Source: Alphaproteobacteria bacterium
GTDB taxonomy: Bacteria > Pseudomonadota > Alphaproteobacteria > Sphingomonadales > Sphingomonadaceae
Direction: 5' to 3'
DNA: 7,041 nucleotides
Assembly (NCBI GenBank): GCA_028293055.1
Contig: JAQGLD010000513.1
Location: 1 to 7,041, forward strand
Positions 1 to 5,578 of this stretch are shown here, in pieces. The first letter of the stretch is position 1; each line of letters opens with the position of its first letter. Under the pieces are notes generated by a model. That model was not told where the DNA came from. It worked only from the letters and a program-made list of their open reading frames with translations, and ran no database searches. A program made the position numbers and the translations under genes.

Positions 1-2
1 AG

Positions 3-1100
3 GCGCGCGACGTGTCTCCACCCGAACGCGTGCTCGACCATGTCTTCTACGAAGGCGAGATGCAGCAGCTCGGCGGCCAGTGGACTCATGGCTATCGCGC
101 CCCGCCGAGCCACGAAGAGCCCAAGCCGCAAAGCCAGCGGATCAACATGGTTACCGCGATTCGGCGAACGCTCGACCATGAGCTCGAGAGCAACAAGCGG
201 GTCGTCCTGTTCGGCGAGGATATCGGGCCCAAGGGCGGGGTCCACGCCGTCACCCTCGGCCTCCAGGCCAAATTTGGCGAGGGCCGGGTGTTCGACACCA
301 GCCTGTCCGAGGAAGGGATTGTCGGCCGCGCGGTCGGCATGGCGCTGGCCGGCCTCATGCCGGTCCCGGAGATCCAGTTCCGCAAATATGCCGAGCCGGC
401 GACCGAGCAGATCAACGATTGCGGGACGATGCGCTGGCGCACCGCGAACCGCTTCGCCGCGCCGATGGTGATCCGGATCCCCGGCGGCTTCTTCAAGTGC
501 GGGGACCCCTGGCACAGCCAGACCAACGAGGTGCAGTTCGTCCACAATCCCGGCTGGCAGGTCGCGGTGCCGTCCAATGCGGAGGACGCGGTCGGACTGC
601 TCCGGTCGGCGCTGCGCGGCAACGATCCGGTCATCTTCTTCGAGCATCGCGCGATGCTCGACGATGTCTGGGCGCGCCGGCCCTATCCGGGCGACGATTA
701 TGTCCTGCCCTTCGGCCGCGCGAAAAAGGTCCGGCAGGGCGACGAGATCAGCATCATCACCTGGGGCGCGATGGTGCCGCGCTGCGAGGCTGCTGCGGAG
801 GGGCTATCCGCCGATGTGATCGACCTGCGCACGCTGATGCCGTGGGACCGGGAGGCGGTGCTCGAATCGGTTCGCCGCACCCGCCGCTGCCTGATCGTCC
901 ACGAGGATCTCAAGACGGGCGGCTTCGGCGCGGAGATCGCTGCGGTAGTGGCCGACGAGGCCTTTCTCGATCTCGACGCTCCGGTCTCGAGGCTGACCAT
1001 GCCCGACATACCCAGCCCGCACGCACCGCGCCTGCTCGATTGGGCGGTTCCCTCGGTCGACCGGATCCGCGTGCGGATCGAAGAGCTGGTGCGGTTCTGA
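3..1100 (+). CDS. 2-oxo acid dehydrogenase E1, beta part of a probable alpha/beta fusion (5' partial)
   Basis: Thiamine-diphosphate E1 component that decarboxylates a 2-oxo acid and transfers the acyl group to the lipoyl arm of E2. The frame is open to the left edge, so the start lies outside the window. Numbering from the GTG at 12, the beta-subunit core begins near residue 44 (INMVTAIRRTLDHEL) and continues through GEDIG (68-72), the TSLSEEG stretch with E100 aligned to the cofactor-activating glutamate of E1 beta, the HSQ motif (H168), and a transketolase C-terminal domain with DLRTLMPWD, HEDLKTGGFGAEI and PDIPSPHAP. The roughly 45 residues before the core (SPPERVLDHVF and following) resemble the C-terminal tail of an E1 alpha subunit, which points to a fused protein. 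An alternative is a separate beta subunit starting at the ATG at 147, but I see no good ribosome site there. The E2 gene follows with a 1-base overlap. Substrate is undetermined; branched-chain 2-oxo acids are plausible. Confidence 0.88.
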   Translation, partial: ARDVSPPERVLDHVFYEGEMQQLGGQWTHGYRAPPSHEEPKPQSQRINMVTAIRRTLDHELESNKRVVLFGEDIGPKGGVHAVTLGLQAKFGEGRVFDTSLSEEGIVGRAVGMALAGLMPVPEIQFRKYAEPATEQINDCGTMRWRTANRFAAPMVIRIPGGFFKCGDPWHSQTNEVQFVHNPGWQVAVPSNAEDAVGLLRSALRGNDPVIFFEHRAMLDDVWARRPYPGDDYVLPFGRAKKVRQGDEISIITWGAMVPRCEAAAEGLSADVIDLRTLMPWDREAVLESVRRTRRCLIVHEDLKTGGFGAEIAAVVADEAFLDLDAPVSRLTMPDIPSPHAPRLLDWAVPSVDRIRVRIEELVRF

Positions 1101-2323
1101 TGATCGATATCGTGGTTCCGCACGAGCAGGAGGGCACCCAGGCCGTGGTCCGCGCCTGGCTTCGCCAGGTCGGCGACCGGGTCGAGGTCGACGAGCCCTT
1201 GGTCGAGCTCGAGACTGACAAGGTGGCGATGGAAGTGCCCGCTCCGGCCTCGGGAATCCTGCGCGAGATCCTGCTCGGCAGCGACTCCGAGGCGGTCCCC
1301 GGCGCCATCCTCGGCCGGATCGCCCTGGTTGCTGAAGTCAGCGGGCACGAGCCCGGCACCCCGCCGCCATCCAAGCGTGAGGCAGCCCCGCCGCCCCGCC
1401 AAAGTCCGGATGTCCGCGACCCGGAGCTTCGCCTCTCGCCGGCGGTGAAGCGCGCCCTGCTCCAGCACGACATCGATCCTGCGCTTATTCCGGGCACCGG
1501 GCGGGACGGCCGGATCACCCGCGCCGATGTCGACCGCGCCGTCGAAGCGGCGACCCGGGTCGAAGCCGAGGGCTCGCCCGCCACGGCCCAGCCGCGAGCG
1601 GCCGAACCTTCCGATCCGTCGATCCGCTCGCATTCGGTTCCGCACGACCGGATGCGCCGGCGAATCGCCGAGAACATGCTGAGCTCCGTCACCCGGGCGC
1701 CGCATGTCACGGCCGTGTTCGAGGCCGATTTCAGCGCGATCATCGCCCATCGCGAGGCCCACAAGGCGGCCTGGGCGCGCAAGGGCGTCAAGCTCACCTA
1801 CACCGCCTATCTCGTTGCCGCGGCCGCGGAAGCGATGAAGGTGGCGCCGGCAATCAATGGCCGCTGGCACGAGGACCGGACCGAGCTGTTCGACGACATC
1901 AACATCGGAGTCGGCACGGCGCTCGGCGACAAGGGCCTGATCGTGCCTGTGCTGCACAAGGTGCAGACGCTCTCGCTCAAGGGCATCGCCGCCGGCCTCG
2001 ATGCCCTGGTCGAGAAGGCGAGGGCCGAGCGGCTCGAGGCGCGCGACGTGCAAGGCGGCACGTTCACCATCTCCAATCACGGCGTGTCGGGCTCGCTGCT
2101 CGCCACTCCGATCATCATCAACCAGCCCCAATCGGCGATCCTCGGAGTCGGCAAGCTCGAGAAGAGGGTGGTGGTACGCGAAATAGGCGGCGCCGACGCG
2201 ATCCAGATCCGTCCGATGGCCTATGTTTCGCTGACCATCGACCATCGCGTGGTCGACGGGCACCAGACCAACGCCTGGCTGAGCCGGTTCGTCGAGCTGC
2301 TCGAAGGCTGGCCGGTAGATTAG
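1100..2323 (+). CDS. 2-oxo acid dehydrogenase E2 (lipoamide acyltransferase)
   Basis: A 407-residue E2 core protein that accepts the acyl group from E1 on a lipoyl-lysine and transfers it to CoA. Domain order: one lipoyl domain (residues 1-76) with the lipoylated lysine K41 in ETDKVAME; a proline/alanine-rich linker; a peripheral-subunit-binding domain (about 111-149, RLSPAVKRALLQHDIDP to GRITRADV); a second linker; then the catalytic acyltransferase domain (about 175-407) ending in DHRVVDG, with H382 and D386 as the catalytic pair. FTISNHGVSGS and PIIINQPQSAILGVG are typical family motifs. The ATG at 1100 shares its A with the TGA of E1 (TGATG), which implies translational coupling. The open frame extends far upstream inside E1, but that extension is an out-of-frame shadow with no lipoyl-domain similarity. 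A single lipoyl domain suits an oxoglutarate or branched-chain type E2 as well as some pyruvate E2s, so the substrate stays open. Confidence 0.95.
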   Translation: MIDIVVPHEQEGTQAVVRAWLRQVGDRVEVDEPLVELETDKVAMEVPAPASGILREILLGSDSEAVPGAILGRIALVAEVSGHEPGTPPPSKREAAPPPRQSPDVRDPELRLSPAVKRALLQHDIDPALIPGTGRDGRITRADVDRAVEAATRVEAEGSPATAQPRAAEPSDPSIRSHSVPHDRMRRRIAENMLSSVTRAPHVTAVFEADFSAIIAHREAHKAAWARKGVKLTYTAYLVAAAAEAMKVAPAINGRWHEDRTELFDDINIGVGTALGDKGLIVPVLHKVQTLSLKGIAAGLDALVEKARAERLEARDVQGGTFTISNHGVSGSLLATPIIINQPQSAILGVGKLEKRVVVREIGGADAIQIRPMAYVSLTIDHRVVDGHQTNAWLSRFVELLEGWPVD

Positions 2324-2343
2324 CGAAATGCCGACCTGCTCCG

Positions 2344-2361
2344 CTCCCTGAGTCCAGGGAG
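2344..2361. terminator. Hairpin between convergent genes, possible terminator
   Basis: A perfect 7-bp inverted repeat, CTCCCTG and CAGGGAG, surrounds a 4-base loop (AGTC) in the 53-base gap between the E2 stop and the stop of the convergent SRPBCC gene. Its position suits a bidirectional terminator. No T-run follows on either strand, so it is not a textbook intrinsic terminator. A second, imperfect GGGA/TCCC pairing lies directly after it (2362-2372). Confidence 0.4.
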
Positions 2362-2376
2362 GGGAACGTCCCTCGC

Positions 2377-2853
2377 TCAGGCCCCCTCCGCTTCGGCCTT
2401 GAAGCTGTCGAGGATCAGCCCCCAGCCCGTGTCCATCGCCATGACATGGCCGTCGCGGGCGGTGCGATCGAAGGCTTCGAGATTGCGATGCTCGAACTCG
2501 ACGATCGTGCCGTCCCCGTCGGGCGTGAAGCGGATTTCGACCTCGGTCTCGAAATCGGGATCGTAGGCCCATTCTCCGTTGATCTGCCAGGCGAGCACGG
2601 CGCGGTTCGGCTTGTCCCATTCGAGCACCCGTCCCCACATGTTGAGGCTGCCATCCTCTCCGGTCTCGAACCAGCGCCCGCCCACCTCGGGCTCGATCAC
2701 GACATCCTTGCGCGGCGCCTTGAGCAGCGAATGATCCCTCGGCCACCACCGGCCCATGCCGGCGAGGAAGACATCGAACGCCTTCTGCTGGGGCGCCGAG
2801 ACCCGGAAGCTCCTGGTGATCGGTGCGGCGGCGATCGTCCTGGTCGCGTTCAT
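2377..2853 (-). CDS. SRPBCC/AHSA1-family protein (START-like fold)
   Basis: A 158-residue cytoplasmic protein of the SRPBCC superfamily, AHSA1-like branch (named after the activator of Hsp90 ATPase). Visible family features are the N-terminal strand ITRSFRVSAPQQKAFDVF (about 12-29), RWWPRDHSL, the central VEPEVGGRWFE-type strand-turn (here EPEVGGRWFETGEDGS), WGRVLEWDKPNRAVLAWQI, the paired strands TEVEIRFTPDGDGTIVEFEH and the C-terminal helix beginning GHVMAMDTGWG. Such proteins bind hydrophobic ligands or act as co-chaperones, but the ligand of this one cannot be read from sequence. The start is fixed by a GGGAGG ribosome site 7 bases upstream and by the ATGA overlap with the ArsR gene; the open frame extends 23 codons further upstream, but that part lies inside arsR. 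ArsR plus SRPBCC pairs are widespread, and the regulator probably controls this gene. Confidence 0.9.
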   Translation of the reverse strand: MNATRTIAAAPITRSFRVSAPQQKAFDVFLAGMGRWWPRDHSLLKAPRKDVVIEPEVGGRWFETGEDGSLNMWGRVLEWDKPNRAVLAWQINGEWAYDPDFETEVEIRFTPDGDGTIVEFEHRNLEAFDRTARDGHVMAMDTGWGLILDSFKAEAEGA

Positions 2854-3161
2854 TCCTCTTCCTCCCTTTCGACGGTTTCGATGAAATCGGAGAGCGCCCG
2901 CTCCCAGTGCCGGTCGAGCCACTGGCGGATCGCGCCCAAACCGGCGGGATCGACATGGTAGACGCGCCGGGTCCCCTCTACCGCGACGCTCACCAGGGCT
3001 GCGTCCTTGAGAATCTTGAGATGCTGCGACACTGCGGGGCGAGAAACCGGAAAGTCCGCCGCAAGCTCTCCGACCGCCATCGGGCGCACCGCGAGACGCT
3101 CCAGAATGGCGAGTCGGGTCGGTTCCGAAAGGGCGGCGAAAGCGGATGAAGCGTTAGCCAT
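2850..3161 (-). CDS. ArsR-family winged-helix transcriptional regulator
   Basis: A 103-residue DNA-binding repressor of the ArsR/SmtB fold. LSEPTRLAILERL (about 11-23) opens the domain, the helix-turn-helix spans about 30-53 (VGELAADFPVSRPAVSQHLKIL in two parts around the turn), and the wing carries VEGTRRVYHVDP. The protein contains no cysteine, so it lacks the CxC metal site of classical ArsR/SmtB sensors and most likely responds to a non-metal signal or is a constitutive repressor. The tail VEREEEE is very acidic, partly because the same bases encode the ribosome site of the next gene. It overlaps the SRPBCC gene by 4 bases (ATGA), so the two are translated together. An inverted repeat lies immediately upstream, suggesting autoregulation. 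No Shine-Dalgarno sequence precedes its ATG. Confidence 0.93.
   Translation of the reverse strand: MANASSAFAALSEPTRLAILERLAVRPMAVGELAADFPVSRPAVSQHLKILKDAALVSVAVEGTRRVYHVDPAGLGAIRQWLDRHWERALSDFIETVEREEEE
2861..2866 (-). promoter_or_regulatory. Strong ribosome-binding site of the SRPBCC gene
   Basis: The minus strand reads GGGAGG here, 7 bases before the ATG at 2853. It sits inside the last codons of the ArsR gene, where it encodes part of the REEEE tail. It decides the SRPBCC start. Confidence 0.85.
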
Positions 3162-3163
3162 GG

Positions 3164-3187
3164 CTTACCGTAAGCTGTCGCTTACGG
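3164..3187. promoter_or_regulatory. Probable ArsR operator (inverted repeat)
   Basis: A perfect inverted repeat, CCGTAAGC-TGTC-GCTTACGG (3168-3187, 8-bp arms, 4-base spacer), overlaps a shorter palindrome CTTAC-C-GTAAG (3164-3174). The result is three TTAC half-sites in alternating orientation just 2 bases upstream of the ArsR start codon. ArsR dimers typically bind such short palindromes in their own promoter. The site falls between the predicted -35 and the transcription start, an arrangement that would block RNA polymerase. It also lies about 80 bases upstream of the divergent glucokinase-like gene and could influence that gene too. Confidence 0.75.
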
Positions 3188-3196
3188 ATGAGTCAA
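3167..3196 (-). promoter_or_regulatory. Putative promoter of the ArsR-SRPBCC operon
   Basis: On the minus strand a good -35 box, TTGACT (3196-3191), is followed after 18 bases by TACGGT (3172-3167), which keeps the TA and final T of a -10 box; a 17-base spacing would give TTACGG. Transcription from it would begin around 3160-3161, at or within a base or two of the ArsR start codon. The -10 match is weak, so the call rests mainly on the -35 box and on overlap with the inverted repeat. Confidence 0.5.
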
Positions 3197-3207
3197 GCCC
3201 GCGGTCT

Positions 3208-3221
3208 TGTTAGCGCTATCC
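3208..3221 (+). promoter_or_regulatory. Putative LacI-family-type sugar operator
   Basis: TGTTAGCGCTATCC contains the perfect 8-bp palindrome TAGCGCTA with a central CG, flanked by a G/C pair one base further out. This is the pattern of LacI/GalR-family operators. From memory it closely resembles the xylose-regulator boxes of Caulobacter and Xanthomonas (TGNTAGCGCTANCA type). It lies 45 bases before the proposed start of the glucokinase-like gene, close to where that gene's promoter must be, which fits sugar-responsive control. The regulator itself is not encoded in this window. Confidence 0.5.
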
Positions 3222-3251
3222 CTGATGCAGTTTATGAGGCAGGCATGTGCC

Positions 3252-3259
3252 GGGAGAGG
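3252..3259 (+). promoter_or_regulatory. Ribosome-binding site deciding the glucokinase-like start
   Basis: GGGAGAGG ends 6 bases before the ATG at 3266. It directly abuts the ATG at 3260 and lies downstream of the ATGs at 3188 and 3245, so 3266 is the best-spaced start. Confidence 0.75.
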
Positions 3260-3265
3260 ATGCAC

Positions 3266-4234
3266 ATGACCGCACAGATGGTTGGTGTCATCGACGGGGA
3301 CAATGTCGCCTTCGCCATCGTCTCGGCGGAAAGCGACCTGCGACTCGAGTCGGTGCAGCAGTTCAAGACCGGCGAATTTCCGACCTTCACCGACGCGCTA
3401 CAGAGCTATACGCGCGCGCACAACCTGTCGACGGCCGACCTTTCGCTGGGCCTGGCAGTCGCCGGAGTGGCGCGCGGCGATGTGATCAGCCTTGCCAATT
3501 GTCGCTGGTACATTTCGGTAAGCGGCCTTCGCGCCTTCCTTGGCCGCGAGCCGCTCGTGCTCAACGATTTCGCGGCCACCGCCTGGTCGCTGTCGGGGCT
3601 CCAGACCAGCCAGATGAAGCAGATCGGGCCGGTGCCGCCGCGCGGAATCGCGCCCGGCCGCAGCTTCCTGGTCGTCGGAACGGGGCCCGGCCTCGGCGCC
3701 GCCACCCTGGTGATCCGCGACGACGGAAGCCCGGTCGTGCTCGAAAGCGAGGGTGGCCACGCCAGCTTCTCGCCGCAGACGGTTCGCGAGGATGCCTTGC
3801 TGGAGAGCCTTCGCAAGCGCCACGGCCATGTCTCGTTCGAGCGTCTGGTGTCCTTCCAGGGGCTGCAGAACATCCATGGCTGGCTCCAGGAGCAGGCCGG
3901 CAGGCCGGGCGCACCGCCGCCTCCGGACCAGATCATCGCGGCGGCGCTGCGCGGCGACAGGCTCGCCCGTGATGCCGCCGAGATGTGCGCCTCGGCGCTC
4001 GGCAATTTCGCCGGCAACATGGTGCTCGGCGCTGGCGCCTGGGACGGGCTGATCCTGGTCAGCCCGATGCTCCGCCAGCTTATGCCGATCCTGGACGGAC
4101 CTGCCTTGCGCAACGCCTTCCTCGCCAAGGGCCGGATGCGCAAATCGCTGGAGCTGGTGCCGTCGAGCTTCGCCAATGGCGAGACTGCGAGCCTTTCCGG
4201 TGCGGCTGCGGCGCTTCGCGCGCGCGTCCGGTAG
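3266..4234 (+). CDS. Glucokinase-family protein with degenerate ATP-binding motifs
   Basis: A 322-residue cytoplasmic protein of the bacterial glucokinase (Glk) family, matching the usual length of 315-330. Family landmarks are LAVAGVARGD (63-72), NCRWYISV (78-85), LNDFAATAWSL (99-109), GTGPGLGAATL (138-148), ESEGGHASFSP (160-170) and RHGHVSFERLVSFQGLQNIH (185-204). Compared with E. coli Glk, the residues contacting glucose appear kept: N100, the catalytic-base aspartate D101, E162, H165 and E192. The ATP-side motifs do not: the N-terminal DxGGTN loop reads VIDGDN (8-13), phosphate-2 GAGTGLG reads GTGPGLG, and the adenosine motif IAGGI is replaced by LILVSPM (262-268). It may be a sugar-binding pseudokinase or sensor, or have altered phosphoryl-donor use. 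Start 3266 is chosen by the ribosome site; starts at 3188 or 3245 would add a tail unlike the family. It is divergent from the ArsR operon and not beside zwf or edd in the visible sequence. Confidence 0.88.
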   Translation: MTAQMVGVIDGDNVAFAIVSAESDLRLESVQQFKTGEFPTFTDALQSYTRAHNLSTADLSLGLAVAGVARGDVISLANCRWYISVSGLRAFLGREPLVLNDFAATAWSLSGLQTSQMKQIGPVPPRGIAPGRSFLVVGTGPGLGAATLVIRDDGSPVVLESEGGHASFSPQTVREDALLESLRKRHGHVSFERLVSFQGLQNIHGWLQEQAGRPGAPPPPDQIIAAALRGDRLARDAAEMCASALGNFAGNMVLGAGAWDGLILVSPMLRQLMPILDGPALRNAFLAKGRMRKSLELVPSSFANGETASLSGAAAALRARVR

Positions 4235-4250
4235 CGCGGGGTAGCGCGGG
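4231..4250. repeat. Tandem 10-bp direct repeat at the glucokinase-like stop codon
   Basis: GTAGCGCGGG occurs twice in perfect tandem; the first copy contains the TAG stop of the preceding gene. It looks like a small local duplication just after the coding end. The remaining gap up to 4306 shows no clear promoter or terminator. Confidence 0.8.
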
Positions 4251-4306
4251 AAAGCCTTGCAACCGCTGGAAGCGGAACCTGCGCGGGACGCCGTGGTTGG
4301 GCCGGC

Positions 4307-5125
4307 ATGGCCGAGGATATCAACCCTTCGCTCAGCGAAGCGGAGCTCGAGGACATCGAGGAACGCAGCGCGCCGGCGGCCAAGATCGTCCACGCAGCGG
4401 TCAGCAAGCAGGGTGAGGATGAGCTCGCGCGCCCTGCCGGCTCGCTGTTCTGGTCGGGCACTGCGGCCGGCATAGCGATCATCAGTTCCGTCGTTGCCCA
4501 GGCGGCGATCGGCCGCGGAATGCCCGAAGCGCCGTGGAAGGAAGCCGTGACCGCCTTCGGCTACGCGCTGGGCTTCATGATCGTGATCCTTGGAAGGATG
4601 CAGCTGTTCACCGAGCAGACCATGGTGGCGGTGCTGCCCTTGGCGAAGTCTCCGAGCCTGAGCTGCCTCGGCCGGGTTGCGCGTCTGTGGTCGATCGTCC
4701 TGGTCGGGAACATGGTCGGGGCGGCCGGGGTCGCGGCCCTTGTGGTCTTCGGAAGGACCCAATCGCCGGACATGTTGAGCGCAATGCTGCGGATATCGGC
4801 AAAGCTGCTAGATCGATCCGCGTTGGACACATTTCTCCAGGCAATACCTGCCGGCTTTCTGATCGCGTCGATCGCATGGATCCGGTCCGCCGCGGTCGAC
4901 GTCAGCTTCTCGATCGTGCTTGTGCTGACCTACACGATCGCCGCGGGCGGCTTCGCCCATGTCGTCGCCGGTGCTTCGGAAGCCTTCTTGCTGCTCTGGG
5001 CGGGCAAGGCCGGGCTGGCATGGGTGCTCGGCGGCTTCATCCTGCCGGCCCTCGCCGGAAACATCGTAGGTGGCACCGGCCTGTTCGCCATGCTGGCCCA
5101 CGCCCAGGTCAAAGACGAAATCTGA
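4307..5125 (+). CDS. Formate/nitrite transporter (FNT) family channel, YfdC-like
   Basis: A 272-residue inner-membrane protein of the FNT family, which forms pentameric channels for small monovalent anions such as formate, nitrite or hydrosulfide. A charged cytoplasmic N-terminus (1-45, with EAELEDIEERSAP and QGEDELARP) precedes six hydrophobic segments at about 47-69, 82-97, 124-148, 176-194, 200-222 and 236-264. Diagnostic motifs are GRMQLFTEQTM (96-106) after the broken second helix, with T102 in the omega-loop region, and GGFAHVVAGASE (214-225), whose H218 corresponds to the pore histidine of FocA. HVVAG instead of HSVANM, together with the acidic N-terminus, places it in the YfdC-like branch, whose substrate is poorly known. 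The ATG at 4307 has only a weak upstream ribosome site, but no other in-frame start fits. It is 72 bases downstream of the glucokinase-like gene, possibly co-transcribed, and convergent with the PilZ gene. Confidence 0.92.
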   Translation: MAEDINPSLSEAELEDIEERSAPAAKIVHAAVSKQGEDELARPAGSLFWSGTAAGIAIISSVVAQAAIGRGMPEAPWKEAVTAFGYALGFMIVILGRMQLFTEQTMVAVLPLAKSPSLSCLGRVARLWSIVLVGNMVGAAGVAALVVFGRTQSPDMLSAMLRISAKLLDRSALDTFLQAIPAGFLIASIAWIRSAAVDVSFSIVLVLTYTIAAGGFAHVVAGASEAFLLLWAGKAGLAWVLGGFILPALAGNIVGGTGLFAMLAHAQVKDEI

Positions 5126-5182
5126 ACCAGGGCATCCCGCGCAAAGATGGGCGCCCGTTTTCCGGTGTCTCGCGAGTGATTG

Positions 5183-5536
5183 TCAGCAATGCGCGGCGGG
5201 AAGCGCCGACGGCCGCTGGACGCCGGAAGGATTGACCTCGGAGACAAGCTGCTCTTCCGTAAGCGGGATATGGAATTCGAGGCCGGCGCGGTTGTCGCGC
5301 TGCCAGGCGACGCGAGCCGAAAGCTCGAGGTCGCCGCGGACCAGGAACAGGGTCGAACCCGCGGGCGGCAAATCATAGCCCTCGACCAGGGCGCCCGACA
5401 GGGACAGGTCGCGCAGCTTGGCCGGGAGCGTTCCGCGCCCGGTCTGAAGCTTGACGCAGAGCAGGAGCGAATAGCGCGGCTCGCGCCGCTCGATCCCCGG
5501 GTTTCCGAACAAATCCAAAGCAGCGCGGCTGGCCAT
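5183..5536 (-). CDS. Single-domain PilZ protein (probable c-di-GMP receptor)
   Basis: A 117-residue protein made almost entirely of one PilZ domain (about 15-93). Both c-di-GMP-binding signatures are intact: RxxxR as R17-REP-R21 (ERREPRYSL) and DxSxxG as D43-L-S45-L-S-G48 (RDLSLSGALVEG). The later strands LFLVRGDLELSARVAWQ and the closing AGLEFHIPL agree with the fold. Such proteins bind cyclic di-GMP and act on partners that govern motility, polysaccharide or cell-cycle processes; the partner here is unknown. The start at 5536 has a GGGGG-rich ribosome site (GGGGGTGAA before ATG). It lies 54 bases downstream of the metB-like gene on the same strand and may be read through from it or have its own promoter. 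The C-terminal 25 residues after the domain (VSEVNPSGVQRPSALP) appear unstructured. Confidence 0.9.
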   Translation of the reverse strand: MASRAALDLFGNPGIERREPRYSLLLCVKLQTGRGTLPAKLRDLSLSGALVEGYDLPPAGSTLFLVRGDLELSARVAWQRDNRAGLEFHIPLTEEQLVSEVNPSGVQRPSALPAAHC

Positions 5537-5562
5537 TTCACCCCCGTAACATGACGACGCAC

Positions 5563-5578
5563 TTAATGGCAGGGTAAC
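5563..5578 (+). promoter_or_regulatory. CtrA-box-like sequence upstream of the PilZ gene
   Basis: TTAA-N7-GTAAC differs by one base from the CtrA consensus TTAA-N7-TTAAC. It lies 27-42 bases upstream of the PilZ start codon. CtrA governs motility and cell-cycle genes in alphaproteobacteria, so control of a PilZ gene would be logical. One such near-match can arise by chance in any intergenic region. Confidence 0.3.

Noticed and set aside
419..1099. Upstream extension of the E2 frame inside E1
   Set aside because: E2 similarity begins exactly at the ATG at 1100, where the lipoyl domain starts. The preceding residues are an out-of-frame reading of E1.
698..2956. Very long open frame (752 codons) on the minus strand opposite the dehydrogenase genes
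   Set aside because: It is antisense to two clear enzyme genes and crosses the SRPBCC gene in another frame. Its arginine/glycine-rich, low-complexity product is typical of GC-rich shadow frames.
3188..3265. Earlier starts (3188, 3245, 3260) for the glucokinase-like gene
   Set aside because: The ribosome site at 3252-3259 is downstream of or touching these codons, the extra residues do not match the family, and the start at 3188 would place coding sequence over the LacI-type palindrome and the probable promoter.
3398..4762. 454-codon minus-strand open frame opposite the glucokinase-like and FNT genes
   Set aside because: It spans two well-supported genes and the gap between them and has no domain; it is a shadow frame.
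5126..5182. Possible terminator around GGGCGCCC followed by GTTTT (5149-5160) between the FNT and PilZ genes
   Set aside because: The palindrome has no room for a loop, and no longer stem with a proper T-run can be formed. The convergent layout alone is not enough to call a terminator.
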